Origin: Omphiscola glabra
Taxonomy: Eukaryota; Mollusca; Gastropoda; Lymnaeidae
Length of the DNA: 64,000 nucleotides
Direction of reading: 5' to 3'
Assembly (NCBI GenBank): GCA_964017045.1
Contig: OZ024795.1
Coordinates: forward strand, 54,413,350-54,477,349
Shown here: one piece after another, positions 22,801 to 33,062 of the stretch
Layout: every line of letters starts with the position of its first letter
Numbering within the stretch: the stretch's first letter is position 1
Translations under genes and position numbers: made by a program
The notes under the pieces: model-generated
What the model was told of the DNA's origin: nothing
Database searches by the model: none
The model's input: only the letters and a program-made list of their open reading frames with translations

Positions 22801-25800
22801 AACATTCAGTCGCAAAAATTATTATTGAACTCCCATACTTGACATATCCCCCCTCTTTCATTTCAGATTTAACTTATGGAGTTAAATAGACCCCCCCCCC
22901 CCCACACACACACCAAACAATTGGACATAATCATCTTCAAATAGAAACCTTCAGATAAATGAAATGGTCTTTACCAAAAAACAATTATTTAATGTCTCTG
23001 AAAATCAATAATGCCATCATTCCTACATAATTTAATCACAATTCAAGAGTTTAAAACTCATGTACGACACTATATAAAAGAAATCAGAGCAATGAATTTC
23101 ATTTATAAATTTAACTAACATTATTACAGGTGAAAGATGCATCACCACAATATAAGCAGCCTTTATTGGCTCTTATATGACACTTGTACAGATGACGGGA
23201 CATTTCTTTTTTCCGTGGATTTAACTCTATGCTTCAACATGTTAATTATAATTAGACTTATTTTCCGCTGGTCTTTTGACCAGTAGTCACAAATCACATG
23301 AAACTTCAGTTTTACAAAATTTTAAAATTTTACAAAATGAAAAATGAATCTCATAAAAAAATTCATACAAAACAAAAACTTCTGAGCACTCATGGTCAAA
23401 GCTCATTTTAACAGATACATTTTTAACAATTAAAACAAAAACTTCACCTCCCAACTCATGGACTTGAAACCTCACCTCTTCTACAAAATCATAAACATGT
23501 GCACCTTTAGAGCTGGCAGCACTCTCTTTAACTGATTCAAAATTTGTTACCATCTGACTCCTGACTCTCATTACAGCTCTCTGTAACAAAATCAACATTT
23601 AAGCAAATGTTGCTCACATTACCTAGTGACTTATCATCAATACAGCTCTCTGTAACACTATACAATTTTGAGCAACCCATCTCACATCTTCTGGTTCATT
23701 TTCATTGCAGATCTCTGCAATAACATCAAAACCTGTGCAACGCTGGCTCACATTACCTACTAATTCATATTCATTAACGGTACATATCTCTGTAAAAATA
23801 TCAACATTTGAGCAACCTTTGCTCACATTACAGTGATTTATTTACATCACAATATTTATCAACAACAATTTTCTCTCCTTCCCCCACCTCAGGGATTCCA
23901 CTCAACTCCTCAACTTCACAAAAATATCAGACATTTCAACTTCAGGACTTTCTTTATCTGATGGCTCACCATGAGATACAACAAAAATCATGTCCTCAGG
24001 GTTCTTTTTGCTTTCAAAGCAACCCATTTCCATAGCTAAGAAATCATTACAAACTGGTGCTGGACAATCCCCTTCATAGGTCCACCGAAGGTCATGTCCA
24101 ATTACTTCTACTTTTTTTAAATAGATGCACACTTTCTTCTTTCCTTTGGAGTTCCTGGGATAAACTAACAACTTTAACCTTGTGGTTACCGTAAACTGGC
24201 CATGACCTCTGATATGATTCTAAATCTATATCTGTAACCTTCGCCACCAGCGGTATGTCAACATGGTCAACGTTGTCCATTTTGACCTCAACTGATGGAA
24301 CAATTGACACCTCACTGCCACATTCATTAAAATATTCATATGGGTTCTCACAGTAAATGCTTGCAATGCCATCTATTTCTTCCCCCCCCCCCCGACTCTC
24401 GTCATCGTCACTGTCGTTATAATAATAGGCATTTTTCTCATCATTCTAACTCTAATTCCGCCAGTCTAATTTCTTCATCTAGTTTATCAAGTTCATATTG
24501 TCTCTGTTTATCATGTGCTACCGTTTGGTGATATTGGGTTTGTTTTTAATCCTCCCAACGGCCATTGCTTACTTGGCTAACGAATTCATTCCACTGGCTA
24601 AGTTTGTTTTTACTCCTCCCAACTATAGCTGCCATTACCTGGCTAACGAATTCATTCCACTGGCTAAGTTTGTTTTTACTCCTCCCAACTATAGCTGCCA
24701 TTACCTGGCTAATGAATTCATTCTACCGCCTAGGTCACACCCTACAAAAATTGAATACTTTATTATGTGGGGGAAAGCTTGAAAAATGACATTGATAAAC
24801 TGAAAGTTAAGTTCATAATTGTGTCAATAGATATTAATAAACGGAAAGTAAATTTAATAATTGTGTCAATAGACATTGATAAACTGAAAGTAAATTTAAT
24901 AATTGTGTCAATAGACATTGATAAACTGAAAGTGAAATTAATAATTGTGTTAATAGACATTGATAAACTGAAAGTGAAGTTAATAATTGTGTCAATAGAC
25001 ATTGATAAACTGAAAGTGAAGTTAATAATTGTGTCAAATGGACAAAAACATTTTTTTAAAACAGAAAATATAATTTAAAAAAAATTATTATTCAACATTC
25101 TACAAAGTATAGATACTAACAACTCAACTGTAAAATTCTAATCAACTCAAGATTTTTATTTTAAGCCTTAAGAAATTTTGATTAAATAATAAAACCTTAC
25201 TAATCAGCTTCCATGGGGATTTTTATGCAATAATTTGTTTCCCCCCCCCCCCAACAGGCTTGCAGAGGCACAGAACTTGATTCGGGTGTAGAAGTGGAGG
25301 ACTCGGGCATGGAGATAGGCAATGAGATAGATGAGGAGGTCATGATCAGAAGAATTCCAACAGAAGCAGATTTCCTAATGGCTTACTCGGTGGTTCCAGG
25401 TAAATAAAATGCATTTCATCTCTATCTTATCCAATTTTTCATACATGAAGTAACACCATTTACCACTTTTTTTTGTATATATATTATATATATATTTATT
25501 TTTTTCCTGTTTTAATAAAGCTTTAATTATTTTTAAAACTTTCCATGATGTGGAGCCAATGATAGGGTATACTCAGAGCCAATGATGCGGTATACGCAGA
25601 GCCAATGATGTGGTATACTCAGAGCCAATGATGTTATATACGCAGAGCCACTGATGGGGTATACTCAGAGCCAATGATGTGGTATACGCAGAGCCAATGA
25701 TGTGGTATACTCAGAGCCAATGATGTTATATATGCAGAGCCAATGATGAGTTATACTCAGAGCCAATGATGGGGTATACGCAGAGCCAATGATGTTATAT

Positions 25801-28800
25801 ATGCAGAGCTAAAGATGTGGTATACTCAGAGCCAATGATGGGGTATACGCAAAGATAATGATGGGGTACATGCAGAGCCAATGATGGGGTACACGCATAG
25901 CCAATGATGGGGTACACACAGAGCCAATGATGGGGTACACACAGAGCCAATGATAGGGTACACACAGAGCCAATGATGAGGTACACACAGAGCCAATGAT
26001 GGGGTACACACAGAGCCAATGATGGGGTACACAGAGCCAATGATGGGGTATACACAGAGCCAATGATGGGGTATACACAGAGCCAATGATGGGGTATACA
26101 CAGAGCCAATGATGGGTTACATGCAGAGCCAATGATGGCGTATACACAGAGCCAATGATGGGGTATACTCAGAGCCAATGATGGGGTATATGCAGAGCCA
26201 ATGATGGGGTATATGCAGAGCCAATGATGGGGTATATGCAGAGCCAATGTTGTGGTATATGCAGATCCAATGATGGGGTATACGCAGAGCCAATGATGGG
26301 GTATATGCAGAGCCAATGATGGGGTATAGGCAGAGCCAATGATGTGGTATATGCAGAGCCAATGATGGGGTATACACAGAGCCAATGATGTGGTATACTC
26401 AGAGCCAATGATGGGGTATACACAGAGCCAATGATGGGGTATACACAGAGCCAACGATGGGGTATATGCAGAGCCAATGATGGGGTATATGCAGAGCCAA
26501 TGATGGGGTATATGCAGAGCCAATGATGGGGTATATGCAGAGCCAATGATGGGGTACACGCAGAGCCAATGATGGGGTACACACGAGCCAATGATGGGGT
26601 ACACACAGAGCCAATGATGGGGTACACACAGAGCCAATGATGGGGTACACACAGAGCCAATGATGGGGTACACACAGAGCCAATGATGGGGTACACACAG
26701 AGCCAATGATGGGGTACACACAGAGCCAATGATGGGTACACACAGAGCCAATGATGGGGTATATGCAGAGCCAATGGCTCCAGGTTTTTATCATTTTTAT
26801 ATAATTCTATAGATGTGTGGGGTGGGTGCACAGTAGTGAGAGTTTGGTCAGGGTATGCCACTGTTTTCATGAGGGCAGTCAATCTAATCCCTTGTTCACA
26901 CACAGCAGGGCAAACCTAAGCAACTACAGAGCTTAAAGCACATTGGACTTCAAGACTTGGTGAACCATGAATTTATAATTCTCTATTAAAATATTTAAAC
27001 ATCAATCGTATGAGGACTAACAAGGTCTTTTGATCAACATATTTGTTAATAACACTTGTAGGCATTCTAAAGACATTTTAAGGTAAACACCAGAATGCAA
27101 CAATGGATTGGTATTTCATTCAGTCACATGACAAATGTGCGGTTAGAAAATGTTTTAAAACTGAGATTTCCTGTAGCCACTAAAGGGCATTCTTGTCTAA
27201 AACCTTGAAAATCCCATTTCATGAACTATGTTTGTGATGAATAGTAGCCATCGAATATTTTGATAGTGTTCTATTTGTTTAAAAATAAAAACGCCCTGTA
27301 CTACACCATTAAGATGAATCAGATGCAACAGAGACAACCATAAAACCAAGTTTGGCTTATGTCACAAAGTATCTCCTTACGCTCATATAAACATTTCCTT
27401 CATTGTGTTAATGCCCAGTGTCCATCATATAAACATTTACTTCATTGTGTCAATGCCCTGTGTCCATCATATAAACATTTCCTTCATTGTGTCAATGCCC
27501 TGTGTCCATCATATAAACATTTCCCTCATTGTGCCAATGCCCTGTATCCATCATATAAACATTTCCTTCATTGTGTCAATGCCCAGTGTCCATCATATAA
27601 ACATTTCCTTCATTGTGTCAATGCCCAGTGTCCATCATATAAACATTTCCTTCATTGTGTCAATGCCCAGTGTCCATCATATAAACATTTCCCTCATTGT
27701 GTCAATGCCCTGTATCCATCATATAAACATTTCCTTCATTGTGTCAATGCCCAGTGTCCATCATATAAACATTTCCCTCATTGTGTCAATGCCCTGTGTC
27801 CATCATATAAACATTTCCTTCATTGTGTCAATGCCCATTGTCCATCATATAAACATTTCCTTTATTGTGTCAATGCCCAGTGTCCATCATATAAACATTT
27901 CCTTCATTGTGTCAATGCCCAGTGTCCATCATATAAACATTTAATTCATTGTGACAACTCCCTGTGTCAATCATATAAACATTTCCTTCATTGTGTCAAT
28001 GCCCAGTGTCCATCATATAAACATTTCATTCATTGTGACAACGCCCTGTGTCAATCATATAAATATTTACCTTATTGCATCAATGTCCCGTGTCCATGAA
28101 ACAAGTTCTGTCATCACAAATAAACAGTATAAGTGTATTCATGCCCAGAAAGTCAAACATGACTGTGTTTGTTGATGTATTCATGAGATTTTTCACCTAC
28201 AGGCACCTAACAATTGTCATTACTACAGGCAGCTAACAAATGACATCACCACAGGCATCTAACTATTGACATCACTACAGGCACCCAGCAATTGACATCA
28301 CCACAGGCACCTAACAATTGACATCACTATAGGCACCTAACTATTGACATCACTATAGGCACCTAACAATTGACATCACTATAGGCACCTAAAAATTGAC
28401 ATCACCACAGGCACCTAAAAATTGACATCACCACAGGCACCTAACTATTGACATCACTATAGGCACCTAACTATTGACATCACCATAGGCACCTAACTAT
28501 TGACATCACCATAGGCACCTAACAATTGACATCACTACAGGCACCTAACTATTGACATCACTACAGGCACCTAACAATTGACATCACTATAGGCACCTAA
28601 CTATTGACATCACTATAGGCACCTAACTATTGACATCACCACAGGCACCTAACAATTGACATCACTACAGGCACCTAACAATTGACATCACCACAGGCAC
28701 CTAACAATTGACATCACTACAGGCACCTAACTATTGACATCACCACAGGCATCTAACTATTGACATCACTACAGGCACCTAACAATTCACATCACCACAG

Positions 28801-29963
28801 GTTTCTAACTATTGACATCACTACAGGCACCTAACAATTGACATCACCACAGGCACCTAACTATTGACATCACCACAGGCACCTAACAATTGACATCACT
28901 ACAGGCACCTAACAATTGACATCACCACAGGCACCTAACAATTGACATCACTACAGGCACCTAACTATTGACATCACCATAGGCACCTAACTATTGACAT
29001 CACCATAGGCACCTAACAATTGACATCACTACAGGCACCTAACTATTGACATCACTACAGGCACCTAACAATTGACATCACTATAGGCACCTAACTATTG
29101 ACATCACTATAGGCACCTAACAATTGACATCACTATAGGCACCTAACAATTGACATCACCACAGGCACCTAAAAATTGACATCACCACAGGCACCTAACT
29201 ATTGACATCACTATAGGCACCTAACTATTGACATCACCATAGGCACCTAACTATTGACATCACCATAGGCACCTAACAATTGACATCACTACAGGCACCT
29301 AACTATTGACATCACTACAGGCACCTAACAATTGACATCACTATAGGCACCTAACTATTGACATCACTATAGGCACCTAACAATTGACATCACTATAGGC
29401 ACCTAACAATTGACATCACCACAGGCACCTAAAAATTGACATCACCACAGGCACCTAACTATTGACATCACTATAGGCACCTAACTATTGACATCACCAC
29501 AGGCACCTAACAATTGACATCACCACAGGCACCTAACAATCGACATCACCACAGGCACCTAACTATTGACATCACTATAGGCACCTAACTATTGGCATCA
29601 CCACAGGTATCTAACAGTTAAAGATTCATTTAACTTCAGAGCTAACCACATTGTTTTAACTGCCCATGCATGATTTTAAAAAAAATATATATATATATAT
29701 ATTTCTGTATTTTCTCAGGTTACTTTGCTTGGAGAAACTCTGCCAATGGCTCATGGTTCATTCAAGCTGTTTATGACGTCTTTAGCAGACATTGGAAAGA
29801 GATGGACCTCATGACTATGATGACCCGCGTCAATAAAAGGGTCGCCTATGACTTTGAGTCCAGAGCCGCCAGGGAGTTTATGAACAGGAAGAAACAGATA
29901 CCTTGTATAACATCCATGTTGACTAAAGACGTTTATTTCTACCCGCAGCCCAAGAGTTTATAG
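16881..29963 (+). CDS. Effector caspase, caspase-3/7-like (casp-B)
   Basis: Executioner-type cysteine protease cutting after Asp. Coding exons: 16881-16890, 17950-18037, 19191-19444, 22111-22286, 25258-25399, 29719-29963. GT/AG introns have phases 1,2,1,0,1 and the protein is 304 aa. The first residues MSSG are joined to DQVDA, which aligns with MDQVDA of casp-A. A Gly-rich prodomain of about 40 aa has no CARD or DED, and DSTD22/A is a candidate prodomain cut. The catalytic residues are H136 (THGEEG; Thr replaces the usual Ser) and C178 in canonical QACRG. The S1 pocket is complete: R78, Q176 and R229 ([11 protein letters not shown]). EVED191/SG would separate the large and small subunits. 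Exons 3 and 4 have exactly the lengths (254, 176 nt) of casp-A exons 2 and 3. The introns are swollen by minisatellites; intron 5 (25400-29718) is mostly three arrays. A first AATAAA lies at 30191. Predicted to be an active caspase; whether its substrates match vertebrate caspase-3 is inference. Confidence 0.93.
17580..17747. repeat. Imperfect repeat, about 50 bp x 3.5
   Basis: Units share ATGTATATTAATGGTTATA, AACAAGTATCAAATAACTAG and GCATTC. It lies in casp-B intron 1. Non-coding. Confidence 0.75.
17876..17959 (+). repeat. 42-bp tandem duplication of the casp-B exon 2 acceptor
   Basis: The acceptor TATATGCTTCAAAG plus the first nine exon bases GTGATCAAG occur twice, 42 bp apart. Exon 2 can start at 17950 or, using the upstream copy, at 17908. 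The extra 42 nt keep the frame and contain no stop, which would add 14 residues to the prodomain. Confidence 0.85.
18125..18283. repeat. Direct duplication, about 79 bp x 2, casp-B intron 2
   Basis: Two copies share TGTTTGACCC, GAAGTCCTAAGGTCACAGAT and CCCACCCATGCAGTAGACAC. Non-coding. Confidence 0.8.
19797..20045. repeat. Minisatellite, about 29 bp x 8, casp-B intron 3
   Basis: Units of ATCTATTTATTTTCTCATTG plus ATGAAATTT. Later units drift (CTAG for CTAT). Non-coding. Confidence 0.9.
20150..20826. repeat. Minisatellite, 26 bp x about 26, casp-B intron 3
   Basis: The unit is GTCTGAGTGCATTGAACCC plus ATTAGAC. The main variable position is CGTC or TGTC, and a few units carry TTCATTG or ACACATT. 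There are no unique spacers between units. Confidence 0.95.
20967..21665 (+). repeat. Tandem array, 59 bp x 12, of a tRNA-SINE head
   Basis: Each unit carries ATGGCCGAGTGGTTTAAACT or close variants, then GAGTCAATTGGTCAGTCATC. TGGCCGAGTGG fits a pol III A box. TGGCCGAGTGGTYTAAACTG also begins the SINE at 32680-32984. No B box occurs in the units. Three units read GCCAAGTGG instead. The array lies in casp-B intron 3. Confidence 0.85.
22436..22844 (-). mobile_element. LTR (3' LTR) of a degraded LTR retroelement
   Basis: It is bounded by TGTCAACTCC and ACTTGACA and resembles the solo LTR at 5493-5837 (AATAAACTCAAGTCC and GTAACTTTAAT blocks). On the - strand a purine tract, GAAAGAGGGGGG, abuts the LTR start at 22845-22864, which fits a polypurine tract and sets orientation. 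The flanks AATAC and TATCC are not a clean target duplication, as expected if internal sequence follows. It lies in casp-B intron 4. Confidence 0.6.
22845..24560 (-). mobile_element. Possible internal region of the LTR element, degenerate
   Basis: The - strand shows several broken open stretches (23287-23598, 23623-23826, 23902-24171, 24092-24310), Glu/Asp/Val/Ser-rich. Further upstream on that strand a Glu/Leu-rich, coiled-coil-like stretch ([17 protein letters not shown]) lies near 24440-24500. Adjacent frames suggest one longer frame broken by indels. I recognise no Gag, protease or polymerase motif, so this may be a nonautonomous element. No matching 5' LTR is found. Confidence 0.35.
24568..24745. 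repeat. Minisatellite, 66 bp x 2.7, casp-B intron 4
   Basis: Units share GGCTAACGAATTCATTCCAC, TGGCTAAGTTTGTTTTTACT and CCTCCCAACTATAGCTGCCA. Confidence 0.9.
24785..25038. repeat. Minisatellite, 42 bp x 6, casp-B intron 4
   Basis: Units share ATTGATAAACTGAAAGT and TTAATAATTGTGTCAATAGA. The period is a multiple of three, so frames stay open on both strands; that is not evidence of coding. Confidence 0.92.
25552..26778. repeat. Minisatellite, 23 bp x about 53, casp-B intron 5
   Basis: The unit is GAGCCAATGATGGGGTA plus CACACA, TATGCA or TACTCA. It starts about 150 bp after exon 5. The reverse strand is open in all three frames for up to about 318 codons, because the unit lacks stops. The variants come in blocks (TATACTCA, TATATGCA, TACACACA), suggesting local re-amplification. 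Confidence 0.95.
27369..28098. repeat. Minisatellite, 42 bp x about 17, casp-B intron 5
   Basis: The unit contains ATCATATAAACATTTCCTTC, ATTGTGTCAATGCCC and AGTGTCC. The period of 14 codons keeps two frames open for 179 and 246 codons. I regard these as non-coding. Confidence 0.95.
28195..29612. repeat. Minisatellite, 26 bp x about 54 with 260-bp higher-order repeat, casp-B intron 5
   Basis: The unit is AGGCACCTAACAATTGACAT plus CACTAC. Variable sites are CAATTG/CTATTG, CACTAT/CACCAC and CACTAC. A block of ten monomers (260 bp) starting near 29054 recurs from about 29314 with the same order of variants. It ends about 100 bp before exon 6. Confidence 0.95.
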
Positions 29964-30997
29964 AAAGGGTGAGCATCACCTCCTCAACAATTATTCTGAT
30001 ATAAAATATTTTACTGAAGAAGCTGATGGATTTAGTATTTTTGTATTGTCAAGTTTTTTCCTAAACAATCGAGAATTGAGACAAAATTTGTACCAAAAAA
30101 TGTTGATAAGGATTTAGAACTTAAATTTGAAGATAGTAAAAGAATGCTAAAATTTTACAAAGCACTCTTTAACTTTTTTGTGAAGAAAAAAATAAATATA
30201 TGATTAAAAGCGGACAAAGAAATTGACAACCTCAGCCATGACAGTGACAGTTGTTAAATTTTTCCACCTTTATGAAAAAAAGTGATTGTATAAACATAAA
30301 TATTTGAAGGAAAAACAAATGTTTTCTTAATAATACTCACTAACAAAATTACTTAAATAACTTAAATGCTTATTCTTTCAGAAAACATTTTTTTTCACGG
30401 AATTCATTCTATAATATTGGGTGTAACAGAAAGGGCCCTATAAAAAGATTTCTTATATTCCAAAGGCTGCAAAACATATTCATATGATAAAATTATATGC
30501 CAAATTTTAAAATTTCATTTTACATGAAGAATCATACACAGTATTCATAATACTTGACAAAATTGCGTTTGAAGTATATTTTCAACAAAGCTTTGCCCCC
30601 ACCTAGAAATCAATGTTTTGTTATCATGTGTTGGGAATGATGGGAACACTACAGGATATTATCACCGACAGTGTCCTGTTGCTAACTGTTTAATGTAAGA
30701 AATGCAGTGAAACTTGCTTGTGTTGCCAACTGAAGAGTTTAAAAATGGAACTTTTTGGGCAAATCCAAATTTTGTTCTTCTAATAACTTTTCCTTTAACT
30801 CTTCCAGTGATCAAATAATTGCTGTCAATTTACATCCTTACCTACTGTGTCACAGATGCCTTCTTACTATAGCACATTACTTGCCTTATTTATGACTAGC
30901 ACATATATTGCCTGTACCACAGCTTTTATTTGTTCTGATATGACCAACAGAATACTCTCAAACCAATCATGAAATTGATGAAAAGCTATTTTTTTAA
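29964..30997. other. Casp-B 3' flank
   Basis: Likely 3'UTR and downstream sequence. AATAAA at 30191-30196 lies 228 nt after the stop and is the first candidate poly(A) signal. No other feature is seen. Confidence 0.4.
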
Positions 30998-31385
30998 ATC
31001 CTCTATATTAACTTTGCTTTTTTTCCCCGTATCTTTTTTTCTGGCTGGGTTGCATAATCTTTGGACAGCTAATTGACCCACTTCCTGTCAACCTATCGAG
31101 CTGAAACTTGGGACATTCACTCATTGCCGATGACAACTCAATCTACAAATTTTCAGCCCCACCTCCCAGAAATAAGTTTCTCTTTTTTATCAAGGAGCAG
31201 ATGAAGTAAATAGCATGTACCTGGTTTCATGAAATAAAATTCCCAATAACTGTGCTAAATAAGATTTGTAAATAAATCGCAAGTGCGTTTGGTGCGTAAT
31301 ATTTTTCTTATTTTCGGAAATGGTGAAATAAATCTGTGATGTAAAAGGTGGTGGGACATTAGAATATTAATATAAAATAAATTAA
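30998..31385 (+). mobile_element. Dispersed ~390-bp repeat family, copy 2
   Basis: A full-length relative of the 8428-8818 copy. It starts TATATTAACTTTGC, carries CAACCTATCGAGCTGAAACT and GAAATAAATCTGTGATG, and ends ATTAGAATATTAATATA. Non-coding. Confidence 0.75.
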
Positions 31386-31693
31386 TAAAAAAATGCATAT
31401 AAAAGTAATAAAGGATTTACAGGAAAAACATTGTTTATAGGGTCTGTTTAATGATATACTGTGCTTTAGATACTTACCTGTAAATGTTTGCTGGTATATT
31501 TTGGTGTTGTGCTAAATGGCATCTCCTTTTCCTGCAGAACTTATTTCTATGCTTATAATTCATGTCACTTATTCCTTTCTAGGGGCAGGATAATGCTTGG
31601 CAGTTCAAATTGTAAAAATCATGGAAAAAATAACATGATTTCAGCCATTTAATACAACTTGATTTTGCTTGGCGTGTGCAAAGTAAACTGTTT

Positions 31694-31880
31694 GCAATGA
31701 GCACACTCCTAAGGCTGATCTTTGCAATGGGCACACTCCTAAGGCTGATCTTTGCAATGGGCACACTCCTAAGGCTGATCTTTGCAATGGGCACACTCCT
31801 AAGGCTGATCTTTGCAATGGGCATGCTCCTAAGGCTGATCTTTGTAATGGGCACACTCCTAAGGCTGATCTTTGTAACAA
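31694..31880. repeat. Minisatellite, 30 bp x 6
   Basis: Unit CTGATCTTTGCAATGGGCAC plus ACTCCTAAGG. The reading frames on both strands are artefacts of the 30-bp period. Confidence 0.93.
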
Positions 31881-32679
31881 ATATTTCTACTGCTGCAAAA
31901 CTATGTAGCCATCTTTAGTTTGAGTTTGTTGTGTACACCATAATGCTTTTTATTTGAGTGATCTCAATGAGCAGCTTTCTGCAGTTATTTTAATTCTTTT
32001 ATGACAAGGATTTCATGGACTATCTGTGGGCAATAGTTTCTTCTTTTAGCCACATGAGGCCGTAAAGCCACTGCAATGGCCACATTTCCTACAATAATTC
32101 CTTTCTGTACAAATAGTGCAATAGATTTATAGTAGGAGTTGGCCTACTCATTGTTGTATGACCAAATTGTGTTTTAAAACTAACACAAAGCACATCATAA
32201 TTTAGCACCAAGCCACACATCCATTAGTCTGGACAGGATATTTCTCTTGAGGTATGTACCGTATGGGTAGAAAAAGCTGATTCACATAACCAAATGTACT
32301 TGAAATCAGGGAAAGTGGGGGGGGGGGGGGGGGGGGGGGGGGGGAGATATAATCCCAGACTTCAGGTTTGAAAACTCAGAAAGAGAAGCAGCCACATTTC
32401 AACAAGAGTGAATTTAGAGTGTCACTACTTTTCAGAGCTATCATTTTATAAGCTCTGAAATCAGGCTTTTATTGAGACCAGGCAAATTTACACCTGTTAA
32501 GAGACAATTTTTATAAATATTATTTTAGTTATATATTTGTATAAATGATAGATGGCAAGAGCTCTCTACTTATTCATATAATCCTATACATCCATCAGCA
32601 TGTTAGGCAAGTGATAAAGAGCTGGCTGGAAAACTGATATGGAGTGATATCGGGTTAATAAAAAGTCAGATGGCATTTT
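31881..32679. other. Intergenic, no gene seen
   Basis: Non-coding. It holds a poly-G run of about 26 at 32318-32344, which is likely length-variable or an assembly weak point. Confidence 0.5.
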
Positions 32680-32984
32680 GATTGATTGATTGAATTATAT
32701 AGTGCTTGTATCCATGCCATTTTAGCATGCTCACTGCGCTCTGAGTGATGGCATCAGGGGCATGGCAGGAGCAGTCAGAATGATTAATTGTCTCGATGTT
32801 CGCCGCCTATGGGGACACCATCTCCGGGTTTGAATTCAGAGTTTCCTTCTCTTAGATGATTTGCCATCCAAGGTTAACCAGTCCCATCCACCCAGGGTTG
32901 AGTTTTTTTGGCTTTGGTGGGGAATTGAACTCCAGACCATGAACTTGTGATTGGCTCAGTTTAGACCACTCGGCCACCCAAGGG
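32680..32984 (-). mobile_element. tRNA-derived SINE
   Basis: Read on the - strand, the head contains A box TGGCCGAGTGG (32967-32977) and B box GGAGTTCAATTCC (32921-32933), spaced as in pol III internal promoters. A unique body follows (with CCATAGGCGGCGAACATCG), then a tail with GCATGCTAAAATGGCATGG and (TCAA)n simple repeat at 32680-32695. Its head is the module amplified at 20967-21665. Its tail resembles 45705-45772. Confidence 0.8.
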
Positions 32985-33031
32985 AAAGAAAGAAAGAAAT
33001 CAGTGAAAATTGAAAGCCAGTTTTTTTTGGT

Positions 33032-33062
<31 letters not shown>

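Noticed and set aside
25795..26903. Large reverse-strand ORFs of 318 and 244 codons
   Set aside because: They are produced by a 23-bp unit without stops; three overlapping frames encode the same repeat rotated. No family resemblance.
27359..28099. 246-codon + strand ORF
   Set aside because: Pure 42-bp repeat (14 codons) inside casp-B intron 5; not a gene.
25552..29612. CRISPR-like look of regularly spaced short repeats
   Set aside because: The units abut with no unique spacers, and the sequence lies in an intron of an animal gene. These are minisatellites.
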